28,168 bases of DNA from Oribacterium sp. (GTDB lineage: Bacteria > Bacillota_A > Clostridia > Lachnospirales > Lachnospiraceae). Below, piece after piece: positions 1 through 7,496 of the stretch. Position 1 is the stretch's first letter. The number at the start of each line of letters is the position of its first letter. The translations under genes were made by a program, and so were the position numbers. The DNA is taken from positions 1 to 28,168 of the forward strand of contig JAGAXP010000029.1 in assembly GCA_017940955.1 (NCBI GenBank). Direction: 5' to 3'. Under the pieces are notes generated by a model. The model saw only the letters and a program-made list of their open reading frames with translations. It was not told the DNA's origin and made no database searches.

Positions 1-78
1 AATATGTTGGATATGGTATACCTTGTTTGCTCAGATTTAAAGGTTCCACTTCCTAACAGAAAACTTAAAGCCGCATAA
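1..78 (+). CDS. C-terminal tail of an unidentified ORF (partial)
   Basis: An open frame enters from the left edge and stops with TAA at 76-78, giving 25 residues that end in NRKLKAA. The hydrophobic-then-basic tail is compatible with the end of a transposase, but I do not recognise the family. It is followed by a hairpin and then only broken genes, which suits a mobile-element remnant. Too short to call with confidence. Confidence 0.25.
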   Translation, partial: NMLDMVYLVCSDLKVPLPNRKLKAA

Positions 79-92
79 TCAGCACAAATACT

Positions 93-125
93 GGGGTTGT
101 GGGTATTTTTTACCCACCATTACCC
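93..125. repeat. Perfect hairpin with flanking GGGG/CCCC
   Basis: GTGGGTA (99-105) and TACCCAC (111-117) form a perfect 7-bp stem around a TTTTT loop. GGGG at 93-96 and CCCC at 122-125 can extend the stem past a small bulge. There is no T-run after the right arm, so it is a poor intrinsic terminator. It lies between the partial ORF tail and the start-less membrane protein remnant and may be a mobile-element end; that is inference. Confidence 0.5.
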
Positions 126-129
126 CTGA

Positions 130-498
130 AGAGCCAAAAATCTAAGTGATATTAATAATGAATATAATAAGATTGAAAAGAAAATAACAAAAAACAGTAT
201 CTTAGAAAGAATTCAGTCTATACATTTAGCAGCGGCAAATTTTATTTTATGTGTAGTAGTTGCAACACTCAATATTATAGAGAACATTAATACTCGTAAA
301 AGTATTACCCTAACACTTTTATATATACTTGTTATAGTTTTATCTACTTTTCTAACCGTATTTTTTAGTGCATGGTGTGAATATAATATCAAGGGTAACA
401 ATTGTAGAGAAAAATATATTGAATGTCTAAATAACTCTGATCTTAAAAAAAAGATCGAAAATCCGGATAACGAAATAAAAGCAAGGTCTTCTGATTAG
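130..498 (+). pseudogene. 5'-truncated two-TM membrane protein, SLATT-like
   Basis: The frame is open from just after a TGA at 127-129 to TAG at 496-498, about 122 codons, but it has no ATG, GTG or TTG in its first part, so the true start is probably lost. The reading predicts two hydrophobic helices (around LAAANFILCVVVATL and ITLTLLYILVIVLSTF) separated by a short polar loop with NTRKS. They are followed by a charged cytoplasmic tail, CEYNIKGNNCREKYIECL. Two TM helices plus a charged Y/N/R-rich tail is the layout of SLATT-type 2TM effectors of nucleotide-signalling or defence systems, but the family assignment is from layout only. No partner gene (nucleotidyltransferase, reverse transcriptase, SLOG or TIR) is next to it. 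It could also be an unrelated small membrane protein. Confidence 0.4.
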
Positions 499-679
499 CC
501 AAAAGTTACTTGATTCAATGTTTACAATTACTTCAAGATTAAGGGTAACAGGTACGGTTATTCATAAGTTTAATGATACATGGCACAGTGTTTGCGAGTG
601 TTAAATCATAAAAATGTGATGAGCTTGGGACAACTATCTGATTATGATGATTTTATTGCCTTGAAGGGGATGATGAAAA
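499..679. other. Non-coding or decayed stretch
   Basis: No intact gene is visible. A degenerate copy of the GGTGACAGGCACC-type repeat lies near 541-557 (AAGGGTAACAGGTAC). From about 604 a short open frame reads HKNVMSLGQLSDYDDF and overlaps the start of the next broken gene; it looks like the end of a lost upstream gene but is unidentified. Confidence 0.4.
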
Positions 680-909
680 ATGATTATAGGCTATACAACG
701 GGAGTATTTGATTTATTCCACATTGGGCACTTGAATCTACTAAAAAATACTAAAGGGATGTTAAGGGTGACAGGCACCAATGGTGCAGATGAAGGTAAAA
801 AGAAATGCATCAGGGAAACGTTGAATTATTTTATGTGAACTAGGTGGTCAGGCACGAAGCTGCAGAAAAACCACTTTTTATAGAGGAGAGATATCAAATG
901 GTACATTGA
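680..909 (+). pseudogene. Broken TagD-like (HxGH) cytidylyltransferase
   Basis: ATG at 680 is preceded by an AAGGGG-like site. The first 26 residues, beginning MIIGYTTGVFDLFHIGH, are the classic N-terminus of glycerol-3-phosphate or ethanolamine-phosphate type cytidylyltransferases, with the HIGH nucleotide-binding motif intact. Homology stops where the 18-bp repeat TTAAGGGTGACAGGCACC begins at 761; the frame then runs to a TGA at 836-838. A second fragment at 856-909 (EKPLFIEERYQMV) matches the conserved P-hydrophobic-x-ER segment that follows the HIGH motif in this family. The gene is therefore dead, probably through insertion and small deletions. An intact HxGH domain exists in the next gene, so the activity may not be lost from the locus. 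Confidence 0.7.
761..778 (+). repeat. 18-bp dispersed repeat, copy A
   Basis: TTAAGGGTGACAGGCACC, with a near-palindromic core GGTG-N5-CACC. It is identical to the copy at 1136-1153 and sits inside the broken cytidylyltransferase exactly where family similarity ends. Confidence 0.75.
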
Positions 910-1063
910 AAAATATATATCTTATATCAGGAATGAATCATCTCAAGATTCAGAGGATATTTATTTGACGATAAAGTGTGAGGATGATAGTACTTATATC
1001 AATATACAAATATAGTTTTTTATAACTGTAGTTATAGAATTCAAAACTGTATATAAAAAGGTC
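910..1063. other. Leader or decayed region before the phosphonate operon
   Basis: A short open frame ends at 1014 (…DDSTYINIQI) and is unidentified. TATAACT/AGTTATA at 1021-1036 is a small perfect inverted repeat. TTGACG at 965-970 could be a -35, but the -10 at 17-bp spacing (TAGTAC) is weak. No gene is supported. Confidence 0.3.
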
Positions 1064-1112
1064 AAAAGCTCCTGATGTAAGGTATGTGATTGCATCATAT
1101 TAGGAGCTTTTT
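1064..1112 (+). terminator. Intrinsic terminator upstream of the phosphonate operon
   Basis: AAAAGCTCCT (1064-1073) pairs perfectly with AGGAGCTTTT (1102-1111). GATGTAA and TTGCATC extend the inner stem with one G-T wobble, and a T-run follows. It lies 68 bp before the start of the PEP mutase fusion. It either ends a lost upstream transcript or, if a promoter lies upstream, works as a leader attenuator. Confidence 0.75.
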
Positions 1113-1135
1113 ACATGTGAATTTGTAAGGAATCC

Positions 1136-1153
1136 TTAAGGGTGACAGGCACC
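1136..1153 (+). repeat. 18-bp dispersed repeat, copy B
   Basis: TTAAGGGTGACAGGCACC, identical to copy A, lying 28 bp before the ATG of the PEP mutase fusion, within its presumed 5' leader. Confidence 0.75.
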
Positions 1154-1180
1154 TTAATTTCTAAAGGAAAAAAGTAATAT

Positions 1181-3187
1181 ATGAAAGCATTGATTTTAAA
1201 TTCAGGTATGGGAACAAGAATGGGTGTTTTGGCGTCAGAGCATCCTAAATGTATGACGGAGATTTCTCCAAACGAAACAATAATATCAAGGCAGTTAAAA
1301 CAACTTGTAGATATAGGTCTAGAGGATGTAGTCATAACTACCGGGCGTTTTGAAGATGTTCTTATAAGATATTGTAAAAGTCTTGATGTGCCGATCAATA
1401 TTAAATATGTAAATAATCCTGAATATGAATCTACAAATTATATATATAGCATATATTGTGCAAAAGATTGTTTAGATGATGATATACTTCTGATGCATGG
1501 AGATCTTGTATTTGAGAATGAAGTACTGGACCTTGTTATGTCATGTAATACTTCATGTATGACAGTATCATCCACTAATCCACTTCCGGAAAAGGATTTT
1601 AAGGCTGTTGTAAGAGATGGAGTCATAAATGCTGTCGGAATTGAATTCTTTAATGATGCAATTGCTGCCCAACCGCTATATAAGATTTTCAGAGATGATT
1701 GGAAAAAATGGCTCGAAAAAATAGAAGATTTTTGTGATTCAGGGAACAAAAATGTATATGCCGAGAATGCCCTTAATGAATTAAATGGAAGTGCAGGTAT
1801 CCGTCCGGTTGATTTTAGAAACCAACTGTGTGCAGAGATAGATGATTCCAAAGATCTGGCTTCGGTAAGTGATCAGCTTGCAAAAATCGAGTCAAGAACG
1901 GTGTATATGTCATTTTCTACAGATATCATACATGGAGGACATATAGAAATCATAAGAAAGGCAACAAGACTTGGAAAGGTGACAATCGGAGTACTTTCTG
2001 ATAAAGCTGTTGCTTCATATAAGAGATTTCCCTTGGTACCGGCATCTGAGAGAAAAAAGATGTTTGCGAATATCAAAGGTGTCCATAATGTTATTTTGCA
2101 GGATGAACTGTCATATAAGAATGTTTTGGAAAAGTTAAGACCGGATATTGTTGTCCATGGAGACGATTGGAAGGAAGGTTTTCAGAAGCCGGTACGTGAT
2201 GAGGTGGTATCGATTTTGGCAGAGTATGGGGGCCGGCTGATCGAATTTCCTTATTCAGAAGATCCTAAGTACAGAGAAATAGAGAAAAGAACGATAGGAG
2301 AGCTATCACTTCCGGATGTACGTAGGGGAAGGCTTAAAAAACTGTTGCAAATAAAAGGCTTTATTACGGCGCTGGAGGCTCATAATGGTATAACCGGCCT
2401 AATTGTTGAAAAAACAACGTCATATCAGAATGGTATTGCAAAGCAATTTGATGCTATGTGGATCAGTTCGCTATGCGATTCTACAGCTAAGGGTAAACCG
2501 GACATAGAATTGGTAGATATGACAAGTAGATTCAAAACCATTGATGAGATCATGGAAGTGACTACGAAACCAATTATATTTGATGGGGATACCGGTGGCC
2601 AGATAGAGCATTTTGCCTATACCGTAAGATCCTTGGAAAGAATGGGAGTCTCCATGGTTATAGTTGAGGATAAGATTGGAGCAAAGAAAAATAGCCTTTT
2701 CGGAACAGAAGTAAAGCAGACTCAAGATACAATAGATGGATTCTGCGAGAAAATACGTGTGGGAAAACAGGCACAGAAAACATCTGATTTTATGATCTGT
2801 GCAAGAATAGAGAGCTTGATTCTTGAAAAGGGAATAGAGGATGCGACAGACAGAGCACAAGCATATGTTGATGCAGGTGCAGATGCAATTATGATCCATA
2901 GTCGTAGCCCGAAGGCTGATGAAGTTTTTGAATTTATCAGGCAGTTCCGTGATACGGATAAAAAGACTCCGATAGTTCTTGTTCCCACTACATACAATAC
3001 GGTCTATGAAGAAGAATTCAAGGAAAAAGGCGCAAATATTGTGATATATGCAAATCATCTGATAAGAACCGGATTTCCGGCCATGCAGGATGCTGCCAGA
3101 ACTATACTTGAAACTCATAGGGGTAAGGAATGCAGTGAAAAATGTATGAGCATAAAGGATATCATTACCCTAATTCCAGAGGAATGA
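1181..3187 (+). CDS. aepX: NTP transferase - HxGH cytidylyltransferase - PEP mutase fusion
   Basis: Three enzymes in one 668-residue chain. Residues 1-235 are a LicC/PntC-like NTP transferase with GMGTR (9-13), PK (22-23), the TNYIYS segment, MHGDLVF with metal-site Asp108, and CAEIDDSKDL near the end. Residues 240-365 are a second, unrelated nucleotidyltransferase fold with HGGH (251-254). Residues 390-668 are phosphoenolpyruvate mutase, with DGDTGG (468-473) and the diagnostic EDK-x5-NS motif as EDKIGAKKNS (496-505). PEP mutase converts PEP to phosphonopyruvate, the first step of nearly all C-P bond biosynthesis. The NTP transferase part probably activates the final phosphonate as a CMP ester for glycan transfer; that is inferred from the family and from the LicD gene downstream. 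The protein is cytosolic. The start is ATG 1181, with AAAGGAAA at 1163. The next gene begins three bases after the stop. Which of the two nucleotidyltransferase domains activates which substrate cannot be told from sequence. Confidence 0.92.
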   Translation: MKALILNSGMGTRMGVLASEHPKCMTEISPNETIISRQLKQLVDIGLEDVVITTGRFEDVLIRYCKSLDVPINIKYVNNPEYESTNYIYSIYCAKDCLDDDILLMHGDLVFENEVLDLVMSCNTSCMTVSSTNPLPEKDFKAVVRDGVINAVGIEFFNDAIAAQPLYKIFRDDWKKWLEKIEDFCDSGNKNVYAENALNELNGSAGIRPVDFRNQLCAEIDDSKDLASVSDQLAKIESRTVYMSFSTDIIHGGHIEIIRKATRLGKVTIGVLSDKAVASYKRFPLVPASERKKMFANIKGVHNVILQDELSYKNVLEKLRPDIVVHGDDWKEGFQKPVRDEVVSILAEYGGRLIEFPYSEDPKYREIEKRTIGELSLPDVRRGRLKKLLQIKGFITALEAHNGITGLIVEKTTSYQNGIAKQFDAMWISSLCDSTAKGKPDIELVDMTSRFKTIDEIMEVTTKPIIFDGDTGGQIEHFAYTVRSLERMGVSMVIVEDKIGAKKNSLFGTEVKQTQDTIDGFCEKIRVGKQAQKTSDFMICARIESLILEKGIEDATDRAQAYVDAGADAIMIHSRSPKADEVFEFIRQFRDTDKKTPIVLVPTTYNTVYEEEFKEKGANIVIYANHLIRTGFPAMQDAARTILETHRGKECSEKCMSIKDIITLIPEE

Positions 3188-3190
3188 TAC

Positions 3191-4291
3191 ATGGAGCAAA
3201 TTATTTTTTGCGATAAAAATCAATATGAAAAATTGGATGAGTGGCTTTCGGATAAAAAGACACTTGTAGTATGTGGAAGCGGGTATAAACACATTAACAA
3301 AGCCAAAATTGTGATTGATTCACATAGCAATGTAGTGTTGTTTAATAATTATAAGCCTAATCCGGTTTACGAATCTGTTATAGAGGGAGTTGATATTTTT
3401 AATAAGGAAAAATGTGATGCTGTAATGGCAGTGGGTGGCGGTTCAGCAATTGATCTTGCAAAGTGTATCCGGATTTTTTCTACCATGCAACATGATAAAA
3501 ACTATCTTGAGCAGGAAATAAAAAGGAATGACATTCCCTTATTGGTAGTTCCGACCACTGCAGGTACGGGCTCTGAAGCTACACGATATGCGGTTATTTA
3601 TAAAGATGGTGAGAAACAATCCATAACAAGTGAATATTGTATTCCTGAAATAGTATTATTTGATCCGGACAATCTGAATAGTCTGCCGGAATATCAGAGA
3701 AAAGCAACTATGATGGATGCCTTCGCGCATGCTCTTGAATCTATGTGGTCGATAAACAGCACCGAGGATAGCATGAGATATGCATCAGATGCGCTTGGGC
3801 TGATTAAAGCAAATATGTATGGTTATCTGGAAAATACACATGAAGGTAATCTATGTATGTTAAGAGCATCTAATCTTGCGGGTAAAGCTATCAATATTTC
3901 TCAGACAACCGCTGGACATGCTATGTGCTATAAGATAACCGGATTATTTGGATGTGCACATGGACATGCTGCAATGATGTGCAACAGAAAATTATTTCCC
4001 TGGATGTTTGAGCATATGGATAGGTGTGTAGATAAAAGAGGACAAGAACATTTGAAAATTGCATTTCAAAAGATTGCCAAAGCACTTGAATTTCAAAGTG
4101 TCGGAGAGGCAGTGGATTATGTAGAACGTGTATATGGTGAATTAAAGTTGTACATCCCTAATCCGGATAAAGATCAACTTGCTGTTCTTTTTAAGTCGGT
4201 AAATGCTGGTCGTCTTAAGAATAATCCGATAAAGCTTGATACGGAAGATATTAAAATCCTGTATGGAAAGATATTTGGGGTAAATAATTGA
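3191..4291 (+). CDS. Iron-containing alcohol dehydrogenase, probable phosphonoacetaldehyde reductase
   Basis: A 366-residue group III (iron-dependent) alcohol dehydrogenase. Visible motifs are AVGGGSAIDLAK (nucleotide binding), PTTAGTGSEAT, DAFAHALES and GHAMCYKITGLFGCAHGHA; the His residues in the last two are the usual metal ligands. The family includes PhpC-type enzymes that reduce phosphonoacetaldehyde to 2-hydroxyethylphosphonate. Its position between PEP mutase and phosphonopyruvate decarboxylase makes this the best substrate. It starts three bases after the PEP mutase fusion and its stop overlaps the next start by one base, so it is part of one operon. With no AEP transaminase in view, this reductase probably decides that the product is a hydroxy- rather than an amino-phosphonate. 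A broader aldehyde range cannot be excluded. Confidence 0.88.
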   Translation: MEQIIFCDKNQYEKLDEWLSDKKTLVVCGSGYKHINKAKIVIDSHSNVVLFNNYKPNPVYESVIEGVDIFNKEKCDAVMAVGGGSAIDLAKCIRIFSTMQHDKNYLEQEIKRNDIPLLVVPTTAGTGSEATRYAVIYKDGEKQSITSEYCIPEIVLFDPDNLNSLPEYQRKATMMDAFAHALESMWSINSTEDSMRYASDALGLIKANMYGYLENTHEGNLCMLRASNLAGKAINISQTTAGHAMCYKITGLFGCAHGHAAMMCNRKLFPWMFEHMDRCVDKRGQEHLKIAFQKIAKALEFQSVGEAVDYVERVYGELKLYIPNPDKDQLAVLFKSVNAGRLKNNPIKLDTEDIKILYGKIFGVNN

Positions 4292-5412
4292 TGGAAGCAA
4301 AAACATTTATGGAAATACTTGGATCGGAATACTATACAGGTGTTCCTGATTCGCTGCTTCGGCCGCTATGTGACTGCATTATGGAAAAGTATGGTACTGA
4401 TCCCACACATCATATCATAGCGGCAAATGAGGGAAATGCAGTAGCAATTGCTGCAGGATATCATCTTGCAACTGGAAAGACGGCAGTTGTTTATATGCAA
4501 AACTCGGGAGAGGGAAATATTATCAATCCCCTTGCTTCACTGTTAAATGAAAAGGTGTATGGAATTTCGGCCATCTTTGTGATCGGATGGAGGGGAGAAC
4601 CTGGCGTGCATGATGAACCACAACATATATTTCAAGGGGAGGTAACTCTTAAACTCTTGGAGACTATGGACGTTCCATATTTTGTGGTAAATCAGGAAAC
4701 ATCAGAAGCTGAATTACGCATGAAGATGGAGGAGTATGGTGAATTTCTAAATTCAGGACGTCAAATTGCTATTGTGATAAAAAAGAATGCCCTAACAAAT
4801 GATAAGAAGCTCATTTATGAGAATGACAAATCGCTTACTCGCGAGGAAGCAATAAGAACAATTGTGAAATATGCTTGTGATGACCTGATAATATGTACAA
4901 CCGGAAAAGCGTCTCGCGAATTGTATGAAATAAGAAATCAGGAAGGTATGACCCATGATCATGATTTTTTAACAGTCGGTTCTATGGGACATGCATCATC
5001 GATAGCATTGGGTATAGCAATTCAGAAGCCTGATAAAAGAATATGGTGTATAGATGGAGATGGAGCAGCGCTTATGCACATGGGTGCCATGGCTGTTATA
5101 GGTACAGTGTCGCCAGATAATTTGATTCATATTGTTATCAACAACGGAGCTCATGAGTCTGTTGGAGGAATGACGACTGCAGCAAGTAGATTATCGTTGT
5201 GTGAAGTGGCAGAACGTTGTGGATATAAAAAAACGATCTGTATAGATTCAAATGATAAACTGGAAGATTATTTGTCGATGGAGATTAACTCTAAAGAATC
5301 TGTATTTATTGAAATTAAAACGAACATAAAATCTAGGGATGAATTGGGAAGACCAAAAGAGTGTCCGAGAGAAAATAAAAAAATATTTATGAGTTTACTT
5401 GAAAACGAGTAG
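4291..5412 (+). CDS. aepY: Phosphonopyruvate decarboxylase
   Basis: A 373-residue thiamine diphosphate enzyme that decarboxylates phosphonopyruvate to phosphonoacetaldehyde, the irreversible pull that drives the unfavourable PEP mutase step. The N-terminal half has VPDSLLRPL and AANEGNAVAIAAGYHLATG with the cofactor-activating Glu. The C-terminal half has the ThDP/Mg motif starting GDGAALMHMGAM and ending INN, preceded by TVGSMGHASSIALG. The length is typical of the family. I take ATG 4291, which overlaps the upstream TGA by one base (TGATG), over the in-frame TTG one codon earlier. The gene closes the three-gene C-P bond module; the next gene follows after 50 bp and has its own strong ribosome binding site. 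Confidence 0.93.
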   Translation: MEAKTFMEILGSEYYTGVPDSLLRPLCDCIMEKYGTDPTHHIIAANEGNAVAIAAGYHLATGKTAVVYMQNSGEGNIINPLASLLNEKVYGISAIFVIGWRGEPGVHDEPQHIFQGEVTLKLLETMDVPYFVVNQETSEAELRMKMEEYGEFLNSGRQIAIVIKKNALTNDKKLIYENDKSLTREEAIRTIVKYACDDLIICTTGKASRELYEIRNQEGMTHDHDFLTVGSMGHASSIALGIAIQKPDKRIWCIDGDGAALMHMGAMAVIGTVSPDNLIHIVINNGAHESVGGMTTAASRLSLCEVAERCGYKKTICIDSNDKLEDYLSMEINSKESVFIEIKTNIKSRDELGRPKECPRENKKIFMSLLENE

Positions 5413-5424
5413 CTTCGGTGATGC

Positions 5425-5442
5425 TTAAGTGTGACAATCACC
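5425..5442 (+). repeat. Degenerate copy of the 18-bp repeat
   Basis: TTAAGTGTGACAATCACC differs at three positions from the copies at 761 and 1136. It occupies the short gap between the decarboxylase stop and the next gene's ribosome binding site. Confidence 0.5.
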
Positions 5443-5462
5443 CACTTTTAGGGAGGTGAGTT

Positions 5463-6575
5463 ATGAATAATAAAGAAGAAAAATGTCTAAATAATTCTTT
5501 TTTGGTGAGTAAAAATATTCTACTAGAAAACAATAGATTATGGATGTTGACCAACATGGCGAATGTTCTTTGCGAGTTTAGTTTTCCAGGAATGAAATTG
5601 GAGAAGTATTACGTTCTCCCGATGGATACGGTTATAGAATATGGATGCCATTCGTTTGTTAAAATGAATAATACTTTTTTTGTTTTGCCATTCTATGATA
5701 AAGAATTCATTGTTGTTGATACAGATAATAATAAAACTTACACAGAGTTGATTCCATATGCTGATGATGAAAGTGATAGAAAGGGAAAGTTTCATATTGC
5801 TGTTGAAAACAGTGGAAAAATTTTGATGGTAGGTCATAATATATCAGGATTTTTCTATTATGTAAATGACATGTTTCATGTTGACTATAGTTATATTACT
5901 AACATTACGAATGCAGGTGTTAAAGTTGATAATTTACCATTATTTAGCGAGTGTTTTACTCAATCAAATGAATATGTTTATATACCTGTGCTTGGACAAA
6001 AAATTATTGTAGAAGTTAATATTGTGACTGAAAAATACAAAGTCTATGATTTAAAAAATGATATACAAATCAGAACGATAGATCTGATTGATGAAAATAC
6101 ATTTTTTCTTACAACAATGTGTGGTGAAAAAGTTATTTGGTCAAAAACTGAGGGAATACAAGAGTATAAAAATCTTAATCTTCTTGAAGGAGATGAAAGA
6201 TGGTATATGCGTGCCTTTTATGTAAATGGGAAATTTTATTATATTTCAGGATGTGAAAGAAAGATATTTGTTGAAAAAAATGGCGTGATCTCGGAATTAT
6301 ACTTTGACTATCCGATGGATGGGGCCTATCCAATAGGTTGGACTCAGTTTGAGGCGATTTACAAAAAGGATGATCTTATAATAGTACAGACTCGATCTGA
6401 TGGGACGATTTTTTGCATCAATACAAAGACGGATGAGATTAATAAAGTATGTTTTAATATTTCGTTATGTGAGAAGAATAATTTGATTCGAGATGCATAT
6501 AGTAATAAAAAAATTGGAGAGATATTGGACGAGAGAAAAGATTTTAATCTGAATAATTTTATCAGTTTTATTTAA
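5463..6575 (+). CDS. Beta-propeller-like protein of unknown function
   Basis: A 370-residue protein that I do not recognise by family. It contains about six loosely repeated units of the form aromatic/hydrophobic strand, G/D turn, strand, then D/N-T turn: FFVLPFYDKEFIVVDTDNN, YVYIPVLGQKIIVEVN, FFLTTMCGEKVIWSKT, FYYISGCERKIFVEKNG and LIIVQTRSDGTIFCINTK. This spacing suggests a six-bladed beta-propeller. There is no signal peptide or TM segment, so it is probably cytosolic. The ribosome binding site AGGGAGGTGAG at 5450-5460 is very strong. It lies between the phosphonate module and LicD, so a role in recognising or handing over the activated phosphonate or acceptor glycan is a reasonable guess and no more than that. 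Composition is more AT-rich than the upstream phosphonate genes. Confidence 0.7.
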   Translation: MNNKEEKCLNNSFLVSKNILLENNRLWMLTNMANVLCEFSFPGMKLEKYYVLPMDTVIEYGCHSFVKMNNTFFVLPFYDKEFIVVDTDNNKTYTELIPYADDESDRKGKFHIAVENSGKILMVGHNISGFFYYVNDMFHVDYSYITNITNAGVKVDNLPLFSECFTQSNEYVYIPVLGQKIIVEVNIVTEKYKVYDLKNDIQIRTIDLIDENTFFLTTMCGEKVIWSKTEGIQEYKNLNLLEGDERWYMRAFYVNGKFYYISGCERKIFVEKNGVISELYFDYPMDGAYPIGWTQFEAIYKKDDLIIVQTRSDGTIFCINTKTDEINKVCFNISLCEKNNLIRDAYSNKKIGEILDERKDFNLNNFISFI

Positions 6576-6629
6576 AGTGTAGTCTCTTCATAAGATGTTC
6601 TGTGATTTCTTGTTAAGGTAATTATTTAT

Positions 6630-7496
6630 ATGAATAAAAAGAAGCTTCCTCTGAGCATAGAAGAAATACATAATAAGTTATTTGCTGCACTATTGGAAAT
6701 AGAGAAATTACTCAATGACGGTAATGTTAGCTACTATTTAATGTTTGGCACGTTGCTAGGGTGTATACGCGAACAGCAAATGATAAAATGGGACGATGAT
6801 GTGGATATCTGTGTGCGTGTCGAAGATTGGGAGAGAATGAATCAGATTCTCACTTCTCAGATTGATAAAGAAAAGTATTCGGTATTCAACTATATGACCA
6901 AGCCGGAATATCCGTATAACACATATATTACGAGAGTGGTGGTTAATGGTACACATCGCATGTCAGATTTTAAAGATACGAATAATGAAAGTGGAATCTT
7001 TGTGGATATATATCAACTAACAAATATTCCAGAATCACGTGTTTTGAAAATGCTTTGGGAATATGAATTAGGAGTTTTTGATGGTGTGATAAATATGTAT
7101 GCATTAAAAGACGGTGAGTATAAAACACCTTATTTGATATCAAAAATCATTTATTTTTTTTCATCAAGATTTGACGTGGGAATTAAAAAATGGTTAAAAC
7201 TTCGATATTTCGTACAAGTTAAGCATTGTAAAAAAGATACAGAATGTGTAACTGTTCCCTTTGGCCCGTTTGGTGTATATGCTTTAAAAAAAACAACATA
7301 TAAAAAACAGTGGTTTGAAAGCTGTGAATATAAAAGGTTTTCTAATTCGAACGACAACAAAGATTTACTATGTAGTGATTATTTTCCAGTTCCAAATGGG
7401 TATAAAGAGATTTTAACTGTAACATATGGGGATTGGGAGAGGAAACCATGTGGAAGAAGAATTCCAAAACTATCGTTCTGGGATGAAAATGATTAA
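6630..7496 (+). CDS. licD: LicD-family phosphoryl/phosphonyl transferase
   Basis: A 288-residue LicD (nucleotidyltransferase-fold) protein. The signature FGTLLGCIRE (39-48) and WDDDVD (54-59) supplies the metal-binding aspartates. LicD enzymes move phosphocholine or related groups from a CDP- or CMP-activated donor onto a sugar. Here the upstream genes supply a phosphonate and a cytidylyltransferase domain, so the likely donor is CMP-hydroxyethylphosphonate and the acceptor is the glycan built by the downstream operon. It is cytosolic, with no signal peptide. The ribosome binding site is weak (TAAGG). The gene is followed by 218 bp without a gene. Substrate assignment is inference from neighbours; the family call is firm. 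Confidence 0.9.
   Translation: MNKKKLPLSIEEIHNKLFAALLEIEKLLNDGNVSYYLMFGTLLGCIREQQMIKWDDDVDICVRVEDWERMNQILTSQIDKEKYSVFNYMTKPEYPYNTYITRVVVNGTHRMSDFKDTNNESGIFVDIYQLTNIPESRVLKMLWEYELGVFDGVINMYALKDGEYKTPYLISKIIYFFSSRFDVGIKKWLKLRYFVQVKHCKKDTECVTVPFGPFGVYALKKTTYKKQWFESCEYKRFSNSNDNKDLLCSDYFPVPNGYKEILTVTYGDWERKPCGRRIPKLSFWDEND

Noticed and set aside
93..125. Intrinsic terminator at the perfect GTGGGTA hairpin
   Set aside because: There is no T-run after the right arm; kept only as a hairpin repeat.
965..995. Promoter TTGACG-17-TAGTAC for the phosphonate operon
   Set aside because: The -10 match is weak and a terminator lies between it and the gene; mentioned only as a possibility.
2471..3118. Long minus-strand ORF (215 codons) opposite the PEP mutase domain
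   Set aside because: The + strand frame has clear PEP mutase motifs; the antisense translation shows no family pattern and no ribosome binding site.
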